Shown: positions 19,187 through 28,963 of the stretch, in pieces
Layout of the letters: every line of letters begins with the position of its first letter
Position numbering within the stretch: the first letter of the stretch is position 1
DNA from: Allorhodopirellula solitaria
GTDB taxonomy: Bacteria > Planctomycetota > Planctomycetia > Pirellulales > Pirellulaceae
Assembly (NCBI RefSeq): GCF_007859855.1
Contig: NZ_SJPK01000001.1
Span: forward strand, 676,091-740,090
DNA length: 64,000 bases
Direction of reading: 5' to 3'
The notes under the pieces: model-generated
The model's database searches: none
Told to the model about the DNA's origin: nothing
What the model saw: only the letters and a program-made list of their open reading frames with translations
Made by a program: the position numbers and the translations under genes

Positions 19187-20628
19187 GGCGACTCCCCACT
19201 CGCAAGACAGTGAATTTCGCTTCCGGTACGAACCAAGATCGCATCCTTGGTGAAGGCAACACCGTACTGAACTGGATCGGCGAATTGGTTTTCACCGCCG
19301 GCTCGTGCGGACTCCAGGTCCTCTGCACTCATGGGTGGACGCCCGCCACCGGAGACTATGTCGCTGCCGCCCGGTCGGCCTCGCGATTGAGCTTGACTGG
19401 AGAACGCCCCCGGATCCGTACTCGGGATCGAATCGAGGTCCCACAGTTCGTTTTCCGCAAGCACTTTGAACTCGGGGCCCGAGGCAATGACGGTCGTGGT
19501 GCCGCCTTTGCCAAATAGGTACACACGATCGTCAACCGCAACGGGCGTGACCCAACACTGCTCGCCTGCTCGCTTGCGATACACCCTCGTGCCCGTTTCC
19601 AATTCATAGCAATAGAGCACACCGACATTGGTGAGCCAGTAGGCGTATCCTTCGTGAGCCATCGGCGAGGCGAAGGTTGTGGTCGCCTTCTGAGTCTTCC
19701 AGCAAACGTGCGGTTCAAACCCATCTCCTGCCGGATCGATCCGCAGGCACAGGTTGGATTCCACAGCATCGCGCAGATTCGCGCCCTGCATGCCCGCCGA
19801 CGCTCCAATCAGAACAGTGTTCTCGCCGGCCTGGAGCGGCGTGTTGGACGAGTTGGCCCCGATATCTTCAAACGTCCAGAGCTGTTCTCCAGTCTCGGGA
19901 TCGTAGCCGTCAACCGAACCGTCGCTACTGCAAACAATCTGATCGCAATCACCAATCCGGATGATCGCAGGAGACGCATAGCTTCTGCGACTAAAACGTG
20001 GGGTTCTCCACACGGTTTCGCCAGACGCTTTATCGATGGCCAACAAATACGATTCGCCTTCATGATCAATCATCAGGAATGCATGCTCGCCCAATCCGAC
20101 CGGCGAGGTAGCCAAACCGATAGTCGATTCAAACGGACCATAATCCTTCACCAGAGACCGTTGCCATTGAACTTCGCCGGTTGTTGAGTCCAGCCCGACC
20201 AGGGTTCCAGTTTCAAAGAAAGCCACGAGATGCTGGCCATCAGCTAGCGGTGTCGGCGCGGACCGACTCTGGAAATAGTTGGCCCGCAGCGGCATGGCGG
20301 AATCAAAGGTTTTCCGCCATTTCTCGTCTCCGGTTTTTAGATCCAGGGCCGTGACGATGCATGTTTCCTTCATGTCACCATCAATGCTCGTGACGTAAAT
20401 GGTGTCACCCCATACGATCGGACTGGACTGTCCTTTCCCAGTAATCTTGGCCTTCCATCGCCTCCCATCATCCGGGCCCCACGTCAATGGGAGTGAGGAA
20501 ACATCGAGTGCCTCAGTCCGACCTTGCCCTAAAAAGGATGGCCAGACGGCCTGCGCTTCGACCCGATGGCCGATGACCGAAGCGGTCACGGCGATCGTCA
20601 GCAAAAATGTGAATTCGAGCTTCTTCAT
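19183..20628 (-). CDS. Secreted PQQ-like beta-propeller protein
   Basis: 481 residues with a signal peptide (FTFLLTIAVTASVIGHRVEA). Propeller blades recur through the chain, each with a short hydrophobic strand and a Gly-Trp or Gly-Glu turn: LKTGDEKWRKTF, DSTTGEVQWQRSL, DKASGETVWRTP, PETGEQLWTFED, ELETGTRVYRK. This matches PQQ_2/BamB-like propellers. True quinoprotein dehydrogenases carry extra catalytic residues that I cannot identify, so enzyme activity is uncertain. It sits 2 bp after the DUF1559 gene and overlaps the cytochrome gene by 4 bp. Confidence 0.85.
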   Translation of the reverse strand: MKKLEFTFLLTIAVTASVIGHRVEAQAVWPSFLGQGRTEALDVSSLPLTWGPDDGRRWKAKITGKGQSSPIVWGDTIYVTSIDGDMKETCIVTALDLKTGDEKWRKTFDSAMPLRANYFQSRSAPTPLADGQHLVAFFETGTLVGLDSTTGEVQWQRSLVKDYGPFESTIGLATSPVGLGEHAFLMIDHEGESYLLAIDKASGETVWRTPRFSRRSYASPAIIRIGDCDQIVCSSDGSVDGYDPETGEQLWTFEDIGANSSNTPLQAGENTVLIGASAGMQGANLRDAVESNLCLRIDPAGDGFEPHVCWKTQKATTTFASPMAHEGYAYWLTNVGVLYCYELETGTRVYRKRAGEQCWVTPVAVDDRVYLFGKGGTTTVIASGPEFKVLAENELWDLDSIPSTDPGAFSSQAQSRGRPGGSDIVSGGGRPPMSAEDLESARAGGENQFADPVQYGVAFTKDAILVRTGSEIHCLASGESP

Positions 20629-20630
20629 CT

Positions 20631-21713
20631 CTAGAGTCCCTCCATGACTTCGTGGCCGTTGCGGGTCGACAGAGCTCGCCAGACATTCAGGTCAATGCTC
20701 TCACTAACAAACCCAACGCTGCCATCGCAGCGGGCGACATGCACGCCGCCGGGGTGATTGCTGCGGGCACCGAAGACGCCCCATCCACAACTCGTCATGT
20801 CCGGGGTCCCACTCTGCGGTTCGTGATAATGGTTGTACCCGGTCCAGTATTCCCGGCCGCTAATCCACCCCGCTCCACGTTGCCCGGACCACCCGCGGTG
20901 CAGGCTACTCGCTCGCGTGTAGGCTTCCATCTGGTTCGGATCCTCTGGCAGCACGTAACCCGTGAACCCGGGGGTGGTTGGCGGCATCGTGCGACTGGTG
21001 AATGCACAGGTGAGATTGAACATCGTGCGTCGACGCAGGGCATCATTGAGCGGCTCACTCGGTGACTGCTCAGCCACGCCGAGCAGGTGCTCCGAGAACG
21101 CCGCTGTGTTGCTCAATCCATCGATGACCGCTTCGAACCCAACGTGGGCGTTGATCCAATTGATTCCATCGGTTGCCGCCCGTGTGTCGTAGAACGTGCC
21201 GACGCCGGTCCCATTGTTCATCGCATAGTTCGTGGCGGAATAGGCCTGCGTCGGTCCCGCCCCAGCCAGGGCGGTCACGTAAAACGTGCGAGAGTAGTCT
21301 TCGCTGGGGCACCCCAGTGTCGGTATGGGCGTGGCCGCTGCCGCGTCATGTGGCGCAACCAATTCACCGGGGCAGCACCCGATGTTGAGCGGTCGATCGA
21401 AATGGATCAGGTCCAGCACATTGCCCTGCTCGTAGAACGGAGCCATTTGTGCGAACACGGAAAAGTTTCCTGACGTGCCGGCCCCGGTGGTGAAGTTGGC
21501 TGGCATTTTGCGGTGAGTGCTTTCATAGTTGTGCATCGCCAGCGTGATCTGCTTCAGATTGTTGCTGCACTGCATCCGACGAGCGGCCTCGCGAGCGGAC
21601 TGCACTGCTGGCAGCAACAGACCGACGAGCACGCCGATGATCGCGATGACGACCAGGAGCTCGACAAGCGTAAACGCCCGTCGCCGGAGAGAGGGAGGAT
21701 TGAGAGTTTTCAT
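20631..21713 (-). CDS. DUF1559 pseudopilin-like protein
   Basis: 360 residues from an ATG. The N-terminus is a type IV pilin/pseudopilin leader: [19 protein letters not shown], with prepilin cleavage before FTLVE and a hydrophobic helix. The following [17 protein letters not shown] and the closing [14 protein letters not shown]-type motif ([16 protein letters not shown]) are the marks of the DUF1559 family (SBP_bac_10), which is hugely expanded in planctomycetes and whose role is unknown. It heads an operon with the PQQ-propeller, cytochrome and DUF4198 genes. Confidence 0.93.
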   Translation of the reverse strand: MKTLNPPSLRRRAFTLVELLVVIAIIGVLVGLLLPAVQSAREAARRMQCSNNLKQITLAMHNYESTHRKMPANFTTGAGTSGNFSVFAQMAPFYEQGNVLDLIHFDRPLNIGCCPGELVAPHDAAAATPIPTLGCPSEDYSRTFYVTALAGAGPTQAYSATNYAMNNGTGVGTFYDTRAATDGINWINAHVGFEAVIDGLSNTAAFSEHLLGVAEQSPSEPLNDALRRRTMFNLTCAFTSRTMPPTTPGFTGYVLPEDPNQMEAYTRASSLHRGWSGQRGAGWISGREYWTGYNHYHEPQSGTPDMTSCGWGVFGARSNHPGGVHVARCDGSVGFVSESIDLNVWRALSTRNGHEVMEGL

Positions 21714-22104
21714 CTTGATGTCTTGTTGATTTTGAAAGGTGAGGGCCTGAGTTCGATTTGGCGGTGGGCGGCGAACTTTCTGTGGGCGCGCAGCGATTCC
21801 GCGAAACGCGCGTTCTGTTTTCGTGCGCAGCTTCCTGGGTGTTTAGCTCGCATGCACAATGAAAGGACGCTACCGCGCCGGCGGCGAAGACCACGCTGGT
21901 GTGAGGAGCGAGACCTCGAACACCCACGCGGCAGCGGCGATCCAGCTGCATGAAACCATGCAGCAGTTCTGTGCGATTGCGATCAGCATCAACTTGGGCG
22001 AACAGCTCATCAGGCCACACCAACACCCACGACCGGTAACCACACGAGGTGATACGGCATCACAGGATTCAGCGGAGTGAGAGCGAGTTCGCGATACCAG
22101 GCCG
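21714..22104 (-). other. 391-bp leader or intergenic region with no supported gene
   Basis: Frames here on the minus strand overlap the DUF1559 start and show no convincing composition or domain. It may hold the promoter and leader of the DUF1559 operon. I see no clear hairpin with a T run and no tRNA. Confidence 0.5.
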
Positions 22105-22779
22105 CTAGGGAACAGGCGGGTCGGGGCAAGACGCCCTACCAAGAGCACGATCATTCTCGATCGCGAGACAGAAGAGCAGCCGGGGCTGCGGGGCGGTGAT
22201 CAGCACGTCCGATCGCGCCACAACCACCTCTGCAAATAAGGACCACAACCATGTGATGCCACGGCATTTCGCAGCATCTTCAAGTCTCACGATGCGGATG
22301 CCGGTGGCGGAGGAGGCGGATGCCGGTTCAGCAGGCAATCCGCATGTCGCGGGCAGCTCGCACTCTGCGGGCAGCTCGCAGGATGCAGCTTCTGGAGCCT
22401 GATCGGCGGCCGCTTTGGGGCCGCTGCAACATCCGCAGGCAGTCATCGTTGGCTGCGAAGACTCTCGTCCGGACGCGACCGTGCGTTTCTCCGCAGCAGA
22501 AGCGCGGGCGACGAGGAAAGCGGGAGGCGTGACATCGTTCTCAGCCGCCCACTCCAGCTTTTCAGCATCCGAGTGGCAGCAGCATTTGTCCCAACAGAAA
22601 GCAGCTGTGGAACAACCACAGGGGCAATCCTCGCAGGGAAAACGTCCGTGTTTCGCCGCGGTTGGCGCCGTCAGCGGCAAGCCGACGATGCTACACGCAA
22701 CCACCGCCAGCAGCAAAATGCTGATGGGTTGGCGTAGCGGTCCAGACCGCAATCGGTGAAACGATAGAACAGACAACAA
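22105..22779 (-). CDS. Exported cysteine-rich protein with CPCGC and CCCHS motifs
   Basis: 224 residues; the only in-frame start is TTG at 22779, so the exact start is open. A hydrophobic segment (ISILLLAVVACSIVGLPL) looks like a signal peptide. It is followed by FPCEDCPCGCSTAAFCWDKCCCHS, a dense cysteine motif, then a KLEWAA helix. A second cysteine cluster (TACGCCS) precedes a low-complexity part with CELPAECELP repeats. I believe a family with this CPCGC/CCCHS motif occurs in many bacteria, where its role is unknown and may be metal binding. The C-terminal segment is hydrophobic. Confidence 0.55.
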   Translation of the reverse strand: MLSVLSFHRLRSGPLRQPISILLLAVVACSIVGLPLTAPTAAKHGRFPCEDCPCGCSTAAFCWDKCCCHSDAEKLEWAAENDVTPPAFLVARASAAEKRTVASGRESSQPTMTACGCCSGPKAAADQAPEAASCELPAECELPATCGLPAEPASASSATGIRIVRLEDAAKCRGITWLWSLFAEVVVARSDVLITAPQPRLLFCLAIENDRALGRASCPDPPVP

Positions 22780-22962
22780 ATTGGGGACAAAGCCTCAATA
22801 CGGGCCCAAAAAAGGCTCGCTCCTCACAGTAGAAAACTCTAGTCGACTGTGGAGGATTTGTAAATTCACGCTCGCCGAAAATCGCTGTGGTCTTGCGTCG
22901 CATGCAAACCATGGCCAGCTCGGCAGCGGGTGATCAACAAGTGGCGAATCTATCGAAAGCTA

Positions 22963-23100
22963 TTCTATCGTGGACGAGGCCACTAGCTGTTGAGCCCCGC
23001 ACGTTTTCCTACGCCGGATGCGTTCTAGAAAATAGCCGGCTATTCTCTCAAATCCCTGACGGGCTACTTCTGGGTATCCAGCAGCTCGTTGCTTCGTCCA
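22963..23100 (-). repeat. Composite palindromic intergenic repeat, copy 2, uninterrupted
   Basis: The gap 22780-23126 contains no gene. Read on the minus strand, 23100-22963 matches copy 1: GACGAAGCAACGAGCTG, then TACCCAGAAGTAGCCCGTCA, then GAGAATAGCCGGCTATTTTC across a central palindrome, ending AGTGGCCTCGTCCAC. Here the two halves touch at AATAGCCGGCTATT, whereas in copy 1 about 155 bp separate them. Confidence 0.7.
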
Positions 23101-23126
23101 ATGCGACACTTATCACTCCCGCGTTC

Positions 23127-24002
23127 TTACGCGGCTCGCCGCACCGACTGCCGCTTGGATTTGCTGGCGGCGGGTTTGTCGGTGATGACTTGACGGATAC
23201 GCTCGAGAGCATTGTGCATGGCAACGCCGTCGCGAAATCGCTTCGACGGGGTGGGGTCGAGCGCTTTACGAGTCCAATCGACAAAGTCTTGGTGCAGCCC
23301 CTTGCGGAATCGTGAATACGACGGCAGTGGCGGTTCAAAGGGATACTCCGGCAAACAGCCCGAGAGCATCCGGTAGACAATCAGCCCCAATGAAAACACG
23401 TCACTGCGATAGGTAGGCTTACCCATCGCCTGCTCCGGAGCGATGTAGCCGAGCGTGCCGGAGGCAGAGATCTGATGCCGCCGAGTCTGATTTCGCGCCA
23501 ACCCGAAATCGGTCAAACAGATTTGGTTGTCGGGAAACAGAATAAAATTCTCGGGTTTGATGTCCCGGTGCAGCACCCGACTGGCGTGAGCATGGGCAAC
23601 CGCCGCTGTCATCTGGCGGACGTAGGCCACTGCGGTGCTCCGCGCCAACCGCCGACTCAGGCGATCGTTCAGGCTCTCCTCGCCAAGTGGGAACACCATG
23701 ACGAATTGTTCGTCGATATAGCGGGCGTCCTTCAGCGGCAAAATGTTCGGGTGGGTCAACCCTGCCATGATGCGAACTTCACGCTGCACGTCTTCATAGG
23801 ACTGGTACAGCGTTTCGGTTGCCAAATCCGGAAGCTTGAGCGCTACCGATCGATCCTCGATCGTATCGTGGGCCTGAAACACGACCGCGAAACCGCCTTC
23901 GCCCAAGCGACGGACCAGACGATACTTGTCCAGTCTCGCGCCAACGCGCAGACGCCGGGTCGGCTCGGATTCGGCCATCACCAATCTTAGCTTTGCGGTC
24001 AC
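23127..24002 (-). CDS. Ser/Thr protein kinase, soluble
   Basis: 291 residues from GTG at 24002; an ATG at 23981 would give 284 and is equally possible. Complete kinase core: Gly loop RLGEGGFAVVF, ATP-anchoring Lys in VALKLPD, HRDIKPENFI (catalytic Asp), DFGLARN, APEQAMGK (substrate lobe) and SDVFSLGLIVYRML. The C-terminus is short and basic, with no transmembrane or sensor domain, unlike many planctomycete kinases. The substrate and trigger are unknown; the neighbours do not form an operon with it (GH57 stops 47 bp upstream). Confidence 0.9.
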   Translation of the reverse strand: MTAKLRLVMAESEPTRRLRVGARLDKYRLVRRLGEGGFAVVFQAHDTIEDRSVALKLPDLATETLYQSYEDVQREVRIMAGLTHPNILPLKDARYIDEQFVMVFPLGEESLNDRLSRRLARSTAVAYVRQMTAAVAHAHASRVLHRDIKPENFILFPDNQICLTDFGLARNQTRRHQISASGTLGYIAPEQAMGKPTYRSDVFSLGLIVYRMLSGCLPEYPFEPPLPSYSRFRKGLHQDFVDWTRKALDPTPSKRFRDGVAMHNALERIRQVITDKPAASKSKRQSVRRAA

Positions 24003-24049
24003 TCGCTGTTTCTCATTTTCTACAAAGGACGAGGCATCGATCCGGTTGC

Positions 24050-26230
24050 CTAGCTCGGGCTGGGGCTCAACGCATCAGATAACATTCGATTCTCAGCGGC
24101 GACAGCGTTCGCGCCACACCGCGTGCGGACGTCAAGGCGGACCGACCACCGACCGTCAGCATCGGCTTGGACGATCCAGTGAGGCATCACACAGACGCTT
24201 TGATGAACCAGTTCAAACCCGGCTTCGCTCTGACTCACCGTTGCCACGGGAAACGCCCAGATACCGCTGGGACGATCACACTTCAGTTCCACATCGACGT
24301 CGAGCCAGCGATCCGAAAGCGAAAGATAATCAGCTTCATCGAGATTCACTGTCTCGCCGAGTTGCCCGAGTCGGTTGCCTTCGGCGTCGCTGAAGTAGCG
24401 GTCATCGGCGCCAGCAGGCAGGCCTGCGAAGTTCCACTCAACGGCGAAATGCAATGGCCGGCCCGGCGGTAAATTCTCGAGTAGATAGACGACCGACATC
24501 GTGTCACTGCCCTGGTCAATCGTGACCGCTTTGGTCAACGTGATCGGGATCCCCCATGCGTTCCCGTCGCGACGCATCTGGGCTTGAACCCGATCGCCGC
24601 CACGGCGCAGTTTCGCTTCAAAGGGTAGATCGACAAAGTCGCCGCGCTCGAGTGATTCTCCCGCCATCACAGACTCGAGCGTCGCTTCGTTATCGAAGAA
24701 ATGATCCATCATGCTCTTGCGAGCGAACGGGTCGTACTGCACGCATTCATCGAGCCCTTCTTGCTTGAAGACAATCCGGTCATGGATGCTAGCAACATCC
24801 CCGTCGCCCGCTCCGGGGCCCGCTAAAACCTTGCGGTGGTAGGCTTCCGGACGTCGCTGCAAGGTCGCTAATAGGTTGTGTTCGATTCCACGAATGTCCC
24901 ATTCGTACATGCGACCGCCGTGGGCTGGATCAATCCAGAGCACCATGTGCTCGTTGGATAGACGCAGTTCCTGTTGGCCGTCGAAGTCGTAATCCGCAGC
25001 CGAGGCTTGGGCGCTCGACAGCGTGCCGTCGAGTTGGCTGAGCAGCGTATCGGCGGCGATCAGGTGTTGGTAAATCGCGTTTCGCAAATGCGGCAGATAG
25101 ATACCGCCGAAGGCACCGTGCCAATACGGGCAATTGCACTGGCCTCGATACAAGTGATCGCGGACTTCGGCGAGCACACCGGCATCTCGGCCGCCCGCTT
25201 CGGCGCCCGCCAGCCGTTTGCTGATGTCCATCATCCGCGCGTACATCTCGTTGGTTTCCTCGTACTTCGTTTTGAAGTTACGCCAAAAACCACCGCGGAG
25301 GAAATTTTGCAGACGAGGCCACTCCGTGCTCTTTTGCAACGCATGGCTGACGTCTTCGAGCGTCTCTTGCGCCTCGATGGGCAGCGACCATTCGGTCATC
25401 TCCCGGTAACTGCCGTCGGGCAGGTAGGTTTTGCCCGCTGCCGGGGCGCGGCGGACCGCCTCGGCCATCGTGATCGTGTGCAGCCATTCCCGGTTCTCTG
25501 AGAGAGCCTCAAAGAACGACCGCAGCCAGCCCTCGTCGTAGACGTGTACCTTCGTATCGGGCCAGGTCCCGAACTTTTCACCATCATCGCCGAAGGTCAT
25601 CACCGCTCCCGGGTGCCGCTCGGCAATCTGACGCAGGTAGGAAACCGTCTCGCCCGCCGGGCGGAAGGGAATCGTGTAGCGCAGATGCTCGCTGCCGGGA
25701 AAAACACGCAGCAAGCGACCCTGGTCTTCGACGAGGTAGTAACTCGTCAGGTCTTCGTCGGTCAGTCCTGCGGCCTTGAAGTGATAGTCGTCGAGCACAG
25801 TGTAGTGCATGCCCGCGTCGACAACATCAGTCGTCAGACTCGACTCCCAAACCCGCTCGGGCGTCCACATCCCGCCTGGGGTGACCCCCAGATTGCGTTT
25901 GAGCCAGCGGCTGTAGGATTGAATCTGCCCGATCCGATCACGGCTCGGCAGCATCGTCAGAATGGGCTCGTACTGTGGTCCACCGACAATCTCAACGCGT
26001 CCGGCGTCGACGAGCAATCGCAAACGGTCGAGGTATTCCGGATGCCGCTCGGCCAGCCACATCATCAGGGGCCCCGACGTGTGCAGCGAGATCTGCAGAT
26101 CTTCGTAGGGTTCGAACACTTCCAAGAACGGTAGGTAGCTGTCCTGGTAGGCTTGCTCGAAGACACCGTCGAAATTGCCGATCGGTTGGTGGTTGTGCAG
26201 TACCAAGCAGAGGTGAACGTGCGGCATCAT
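24050..26230 (-). CDS. GH57 glucanotransferase or amylase
   Basis: About 726 residues from the ATG at 26230; a longer frame to 26320 begins with sequence that does not match the family. GH57 motifs are clear: HNHQPIGNF at the N-terminus, GGPQYEPIL, WTPERVWESSL (catalytic nucleophile Glu) and FGDDGEKFG (acid/base Asp). Downstream come the DUF1925/DUF1926-type beta domains that characterise the 4-alpha-glucanotransferase subfamily known from Thermococcus. The likely reaction is transfer or hydrolysis on alpha-1,4-glucans in the cytoplasm, and together with glgB it points to glycogen turnover. I cannot tell amylase from transferase by eye. Confidence 0.88.
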   Translation of the reverse strand: MMPHVHLCLVLHNHQPIGNFDGVFEQAYQDSYLPFLEVFEPYEDLQISLHTSGPLMMWLAERHPEYLDRLRLLVDAGRVEIVGGPQYEPILTMLPSRDRIGQIQSYSRWLKRNLGVTPGGMWTPERVWESSLTTDVVDAGMHYTVLDDYHFKAAGLTDEDLTSYYLVEDQGRLLRVFPGSEHLRYTIPFRPAGETVSYLRQIAERHPGAVMTFGDDGEKFGTWPDTKVHVYDEGWLRSFFEALSENREWLHTITMAEAVRRAPAAGKTYLPDGSYREMTEWSLPIEAQETLEDVSHALQKSTEWPRLQNFLRGGFWRNFKTKYEETNEMYARMMDISKRLAGAEAGGRDAGVLAEVRDHLYRGQCNCPYWHGAFGGIYLPHLRNAIYQHLIAADTLLSQLDGTLSSAQASAADYDFDGQQELRLSNEHMVLWIDPAHGGRMYEWDIRGIEHNLLATLQRRPEAYHRKVLAGPGAGDGDVASIHDRIVFKQEGLDECVQYDPFARKSMMDHFFDNEATLESVMAGESLERGDFVDLPFEAKLRRGGDRVQAQMRRDGNAWGIPITLTKAVTIDQGSDTMSVVYLLENLPPGRPLHFAVEWNFAGLPAGADDRYFSDAEGNRLGQLGETVNLDEADYLSLSDRWLDVDVELKCDRPSGIWAFPVATVSQSEAGFELVHQSVCVMPHWIVQADADGRWSVRLDVRTRCGANAVAAENRMLSDALSPSPS

Positions 26231-26486
26231 GGTGTTGGGCCGATGGGTGGGAAGGTGTGGGAAGTGAGTCCGAGACGCCCCTATTGTATGGCTCGTCGCG
26301 ACGATTCCGAATACCGGCACAATCGCTATTCTCGTTAGCCCTAAGCATGATTATCGACGTTCGTGCCTGATATATTGAACAATTGCGCAAAATGCGACGG
26401 GGAGCTCGAATTCGTCTCGTTTGACATTTTTTTGGAGTTTTCGCGCGCCGTCGGCCAAGCTCGGCTCCCTATCTCTATGAGACGCC

Positions 26487-28883
26487 ATGAATAAAACTTC
26501 CCACCAATCGCCGCGCAGCTCGCTGTCGACATCGACGGGATCGCTCGCATCCGCCCAAGTCGCTGGCCTGAGTGACCGCGATCTGCTCGACGGATGGCGG
26601 CGTGATCAAAGTCGGGCCGCCTTCGATGAACTCGTCCGGCGCTATCGAGTCATGGTGCTAAGCGTCTGCAGGCGGCATTGCAACCAAGACCAAGACGCCG
26701 ACGACGCCTTCCAGATGACCTGGGTCTGCTTGGCTCAAACCGCCTCGCAGATCCGGCACCCCGAACGCCTCGCCGGTTGGCTGCACCGCGTCGCCACCCG
26801 GGCGGCGCAAGTAACCCTGAAACAGCGACGGCGACTGGACACCCAACCCAGTGCCGACCATGCCAACGACCGGATCGAAATGAACGAACTACCTGGCGGC
26901 GACGAGGATGCCTTTGTGGCGCTCTCGCGTCGCCACGAAGCCATTGTGCTCGATGAGGAATTGTCCGAACTGCCCGATCACTACCGCACCGCCATCGTCA
27001 TGCACTTGATCGAAGGCGACAGCTATCAAAACATCGCCGAACGGCTCGAGTCCTCGGTCGGCGCCGTCCGCGGCCACGTGCAGCGAGGCAAGCGAGCGCT
27101 GGCAGCCCGGCTTCGCCACCGCGGCATCGTGCCCGTGCTCGCCTACGCAGCAGTGCAGGTCTTGCAGGTCAGCGAAAGCGTGGCAGCCGACGTTTCCAAC
27201 GACGTGCTCCCGAGCGACCTCGATCTCTCGACCGCCCCGCCAGCCCCTTCCTCCGAACCGACCGGACCGCCGGTCAACCTCTCTTCTCTTTCCAAGTCAG
27301 GAAGTTCCATGTTACGCGTTTCCTCATGGGTTGCCGGTGCTTGCCTCACCTCCGCAGCCGTCGCGAGTCTATGCCTGTCTCAGGTCCCCGCTTCGGGCGA
27401 CACCGACCAACGCCCCCTGAGCGTTGAAATCGCGGGCGCCGCCAGCGGCATGCCGACCAGCGACGTCCCGATGATCATGGGTCAGTTTGGATCCGCACCC
27501 GCACGAACACCCGCACCCGCACCGGTGACTGCCCCCGTACCGGCGCATGTCCCCGCACCGACAAAGACACCCAGGCCCCCACAGCCGGTTGCTCCGACAC
27601 GTCCTGTCGCGCCACAACAAACTGCTCAGCCAGCCGCGGAGGAGCCCACCAAGCATCGCACCGAAATCGCCCGCAGGGTCGCCGCAATGATGGATACCGA
27701 CGTCAGCATCGAACTCGAGTCGAAACTGCATTCGCTCGCCGATCTACTCTCCCAACAACTCGGCGTGCCGGTGCTCGCCGATGCGCGAGCCATCGATCAA
27801 GCGGGTCTCGATCCAGCGAAAACCGACGTTGCCTTTCACAGCGATCATCAACCCCTCCGCAGCACACTACGTAAATCCCTGCAACCGCTCGCCCTGCGGG
27901 CCGAAGTGCAAGACGAGGGGCTTGTTATCACAGCCGATTTCACGGAACTGACTCGGCAAGGAATCTCAACCGATAAATGGGTGGGACTTTCCGAGGAGTT
28001 CCTTGAGCGTGTCGGCGAAGTGCTCGAGCAGGACGTGGAACTGCCGTTGACCTCGATGCCGCTCGATCAAACCATTGCCCGGTTTTCGCAAGCAGTCAAT
28101 TTCCCCATCGTGATCGAGCGAACAGCACTCGAAGCGATTGGATTGACTGCCGATACACCCGTCCGAGGCTTCGGACAACCCGATTTCTCCATGTCGGATG
28201 ATCAAACGGTTGTCGATTCTGAGCAACCGCAGCAGGCTGAACAGCCCGATGCCTCGGAGCGAGACCCCAGTCAAAAGGCGACGCCCAAAGACAATCCGGT
28301 TTCGCAAGTAGGGAGATCCAAGCCCAAACACGGCAGGCCTTCCGTGACGCAGGAATTGCCCCTCGGCGCAGCTCTCGACCTCATACTGCGTAACTTGGAA
28401 CTCACCTACACCTACCGCGATGGCGTGATTGCCGTAACGACCCGCGACGACGAGGACACCCGCTTGCTTACCCGGCTGTACTTCCTCGAAGGTACCGGAT
28501 TGCCCCGCGGTGACATGGGCTCACCGATGTCCATGATCCAATCGACGATCGAACCCGATAGCTGGGAGGCGCTCGGTGGAGTCGGGACGATGGGCGCTGT
28601 TGGCAACGGCGAATACGCCCGGCCCGCCCTGCTGGTCAGCACCTCGCGGAGTGTTCACGAGCAAATTGCCGACCTGATGCTGTCGCTTCGAGAATCCCAC
28701 GTCGGCCCAGACCCAATTTGGAGCGGCCGCGCTCCCGTCTCATTCGGACAGCCTGCTGGCATGGGAGGCATGGGCGGAGGCATGGGCGGAGGCATGGGCG
28801 GAGGCATGGGAGGCGGTATGGGTGGAGGCATGGGAGGAGGCATGGGAGGCATGGGAGGCGGTGGAGGCGGCGGATTCTTTTAA
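26487..28883 (+). CDS. ECF sigma factor fused to a membrane-anchored C-terminal domain
   Basis: 798 residues from an ATG. Residues 35-115 form sigma-70 region 2 (FDELVRRYRVMVLSVC, then DADDAFQMTWVCLAQ, and HPERLAGWLHRVATRAA). Residues about 150-210 form region 4 (LPDHYRTAIVMHLIEGDSYQ and VGAVRGHVQRGKRAL). A hydrophobic segment near 272-293 (VAGACLTSAAVASLCL) is a candidate membrane helix, followed by a Pro/Ala-rich linker of about 50 residues. The distal part contains two similar modules (SLADLLSQQLGVPVLADARA ... RAEVQDEGLVITA and TIARFSQAVNFPIVIERTAL ... TYTYRDGVIAVTT), comparable to STN/secretin short domains. The tail is a GGM repeat. It is likely a sigma factor with a built-in extracytoplasmic sensor, a layout reported for planctomycetes. 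Confidence 0.85.
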   Translation: MNKTSHQSPRSSLSTSTGSLASAQVAGLSDRDLLDGWRRDQSRAAFDELVRRYRVMVLSVCRRHCNQDQDADDAFQMTWVCLAQTASQIRHPERLAGWLHRVATRAAQVTLKQRRRLDTQPSADHANDRIEMNELPGGDEDAFVALSRRHEAIVLDEELSELPDHYRTAIVMHLIEGDSYQNIAERLESSVGAVRGHVQRGKRALAARLRHRGIVPVLAYAAVQVLQVSESVAADVSNDVLPSDLDLSTAPPAPSSEPTGPPVNLSSLSKSGSSMLRVSSWVAGACLTSAAVASLCLSQVPASGDTDQRPLSVEIAGAASGMPTSDVPMIMGQFGSAPARTPAPAPVTAPVPAHVPAPTKTPRPPQPVAPTRPVAPQQTAQPAAEEPTKHRTEIARRVAAMMDTDVSIELESKLHSLADLLSQQLGVPVLADARAIDQAGLDPAKTDVAFHSDHQPLRSTLRKSLQPLALRAEVQDEGLVITADFTELTRQGISTDKWVGLSEEFLERVGEVLEQDVELPLTSMPLDQTIARFSQAVNFPIVIERTALEAIGLTADTPVRGFGQPDFSMSDDQTVVDSEQPQQAEQPDASERDPSQKATPKDNPVSQVGRSKPKHGRPSVTQELPLGAALDLILRNLELTYTYRDGVIAVTTRDDEDTRLLTRLYFLEGTGLPRGDMGSPMSMIQSTIEPDSWEALGGVGTMGAVGNGEYARPALLVSTSRSVHEQIADLMLSLRESHVGPDPIWSGRAPVSFGQPAGMGGMGGGMGGGMGGGMGGGMGGGMGGGMGGMGGGGGGGFF
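28761..28872 (+). repeat. In-frame Gly/Met tandem repeat at the end of the sigma-factor gene
   Basis: Units of the type ATGGGAGGC / GGCATGGGCGGA recur about nine times and encode (GGGM)n. This is a simple coding repeat prone to length change. A nearly continuous run of Gly and Met could aid oligomerisation or metal binding, but no function is shown. Confidence 0.8.
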
Positions 28884-28963
28884 TCGCACCGCATGTCGGC
28901 CCGAAAGCCATGTCGGCCGCGTTGGACTCGAGCCCCCGCGTCGTAGGCTGCCCAGCGTTTGGC

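Noticed and set aside
21523-22026. Minus-strand open frame upstream of and overlapping the DUF1559 start
   Set aside because: It overlaps the pseudopilin leader in another frame and encodes histidine/arginine-rich sequence typical of shadows.
28761-28872. Tandem ATGGGAGGC units as a non-coding satellite
   Set aside because: The repeat is in frame with the sigma-factor gene, ends at its stop codon and codes for Gly/Met.
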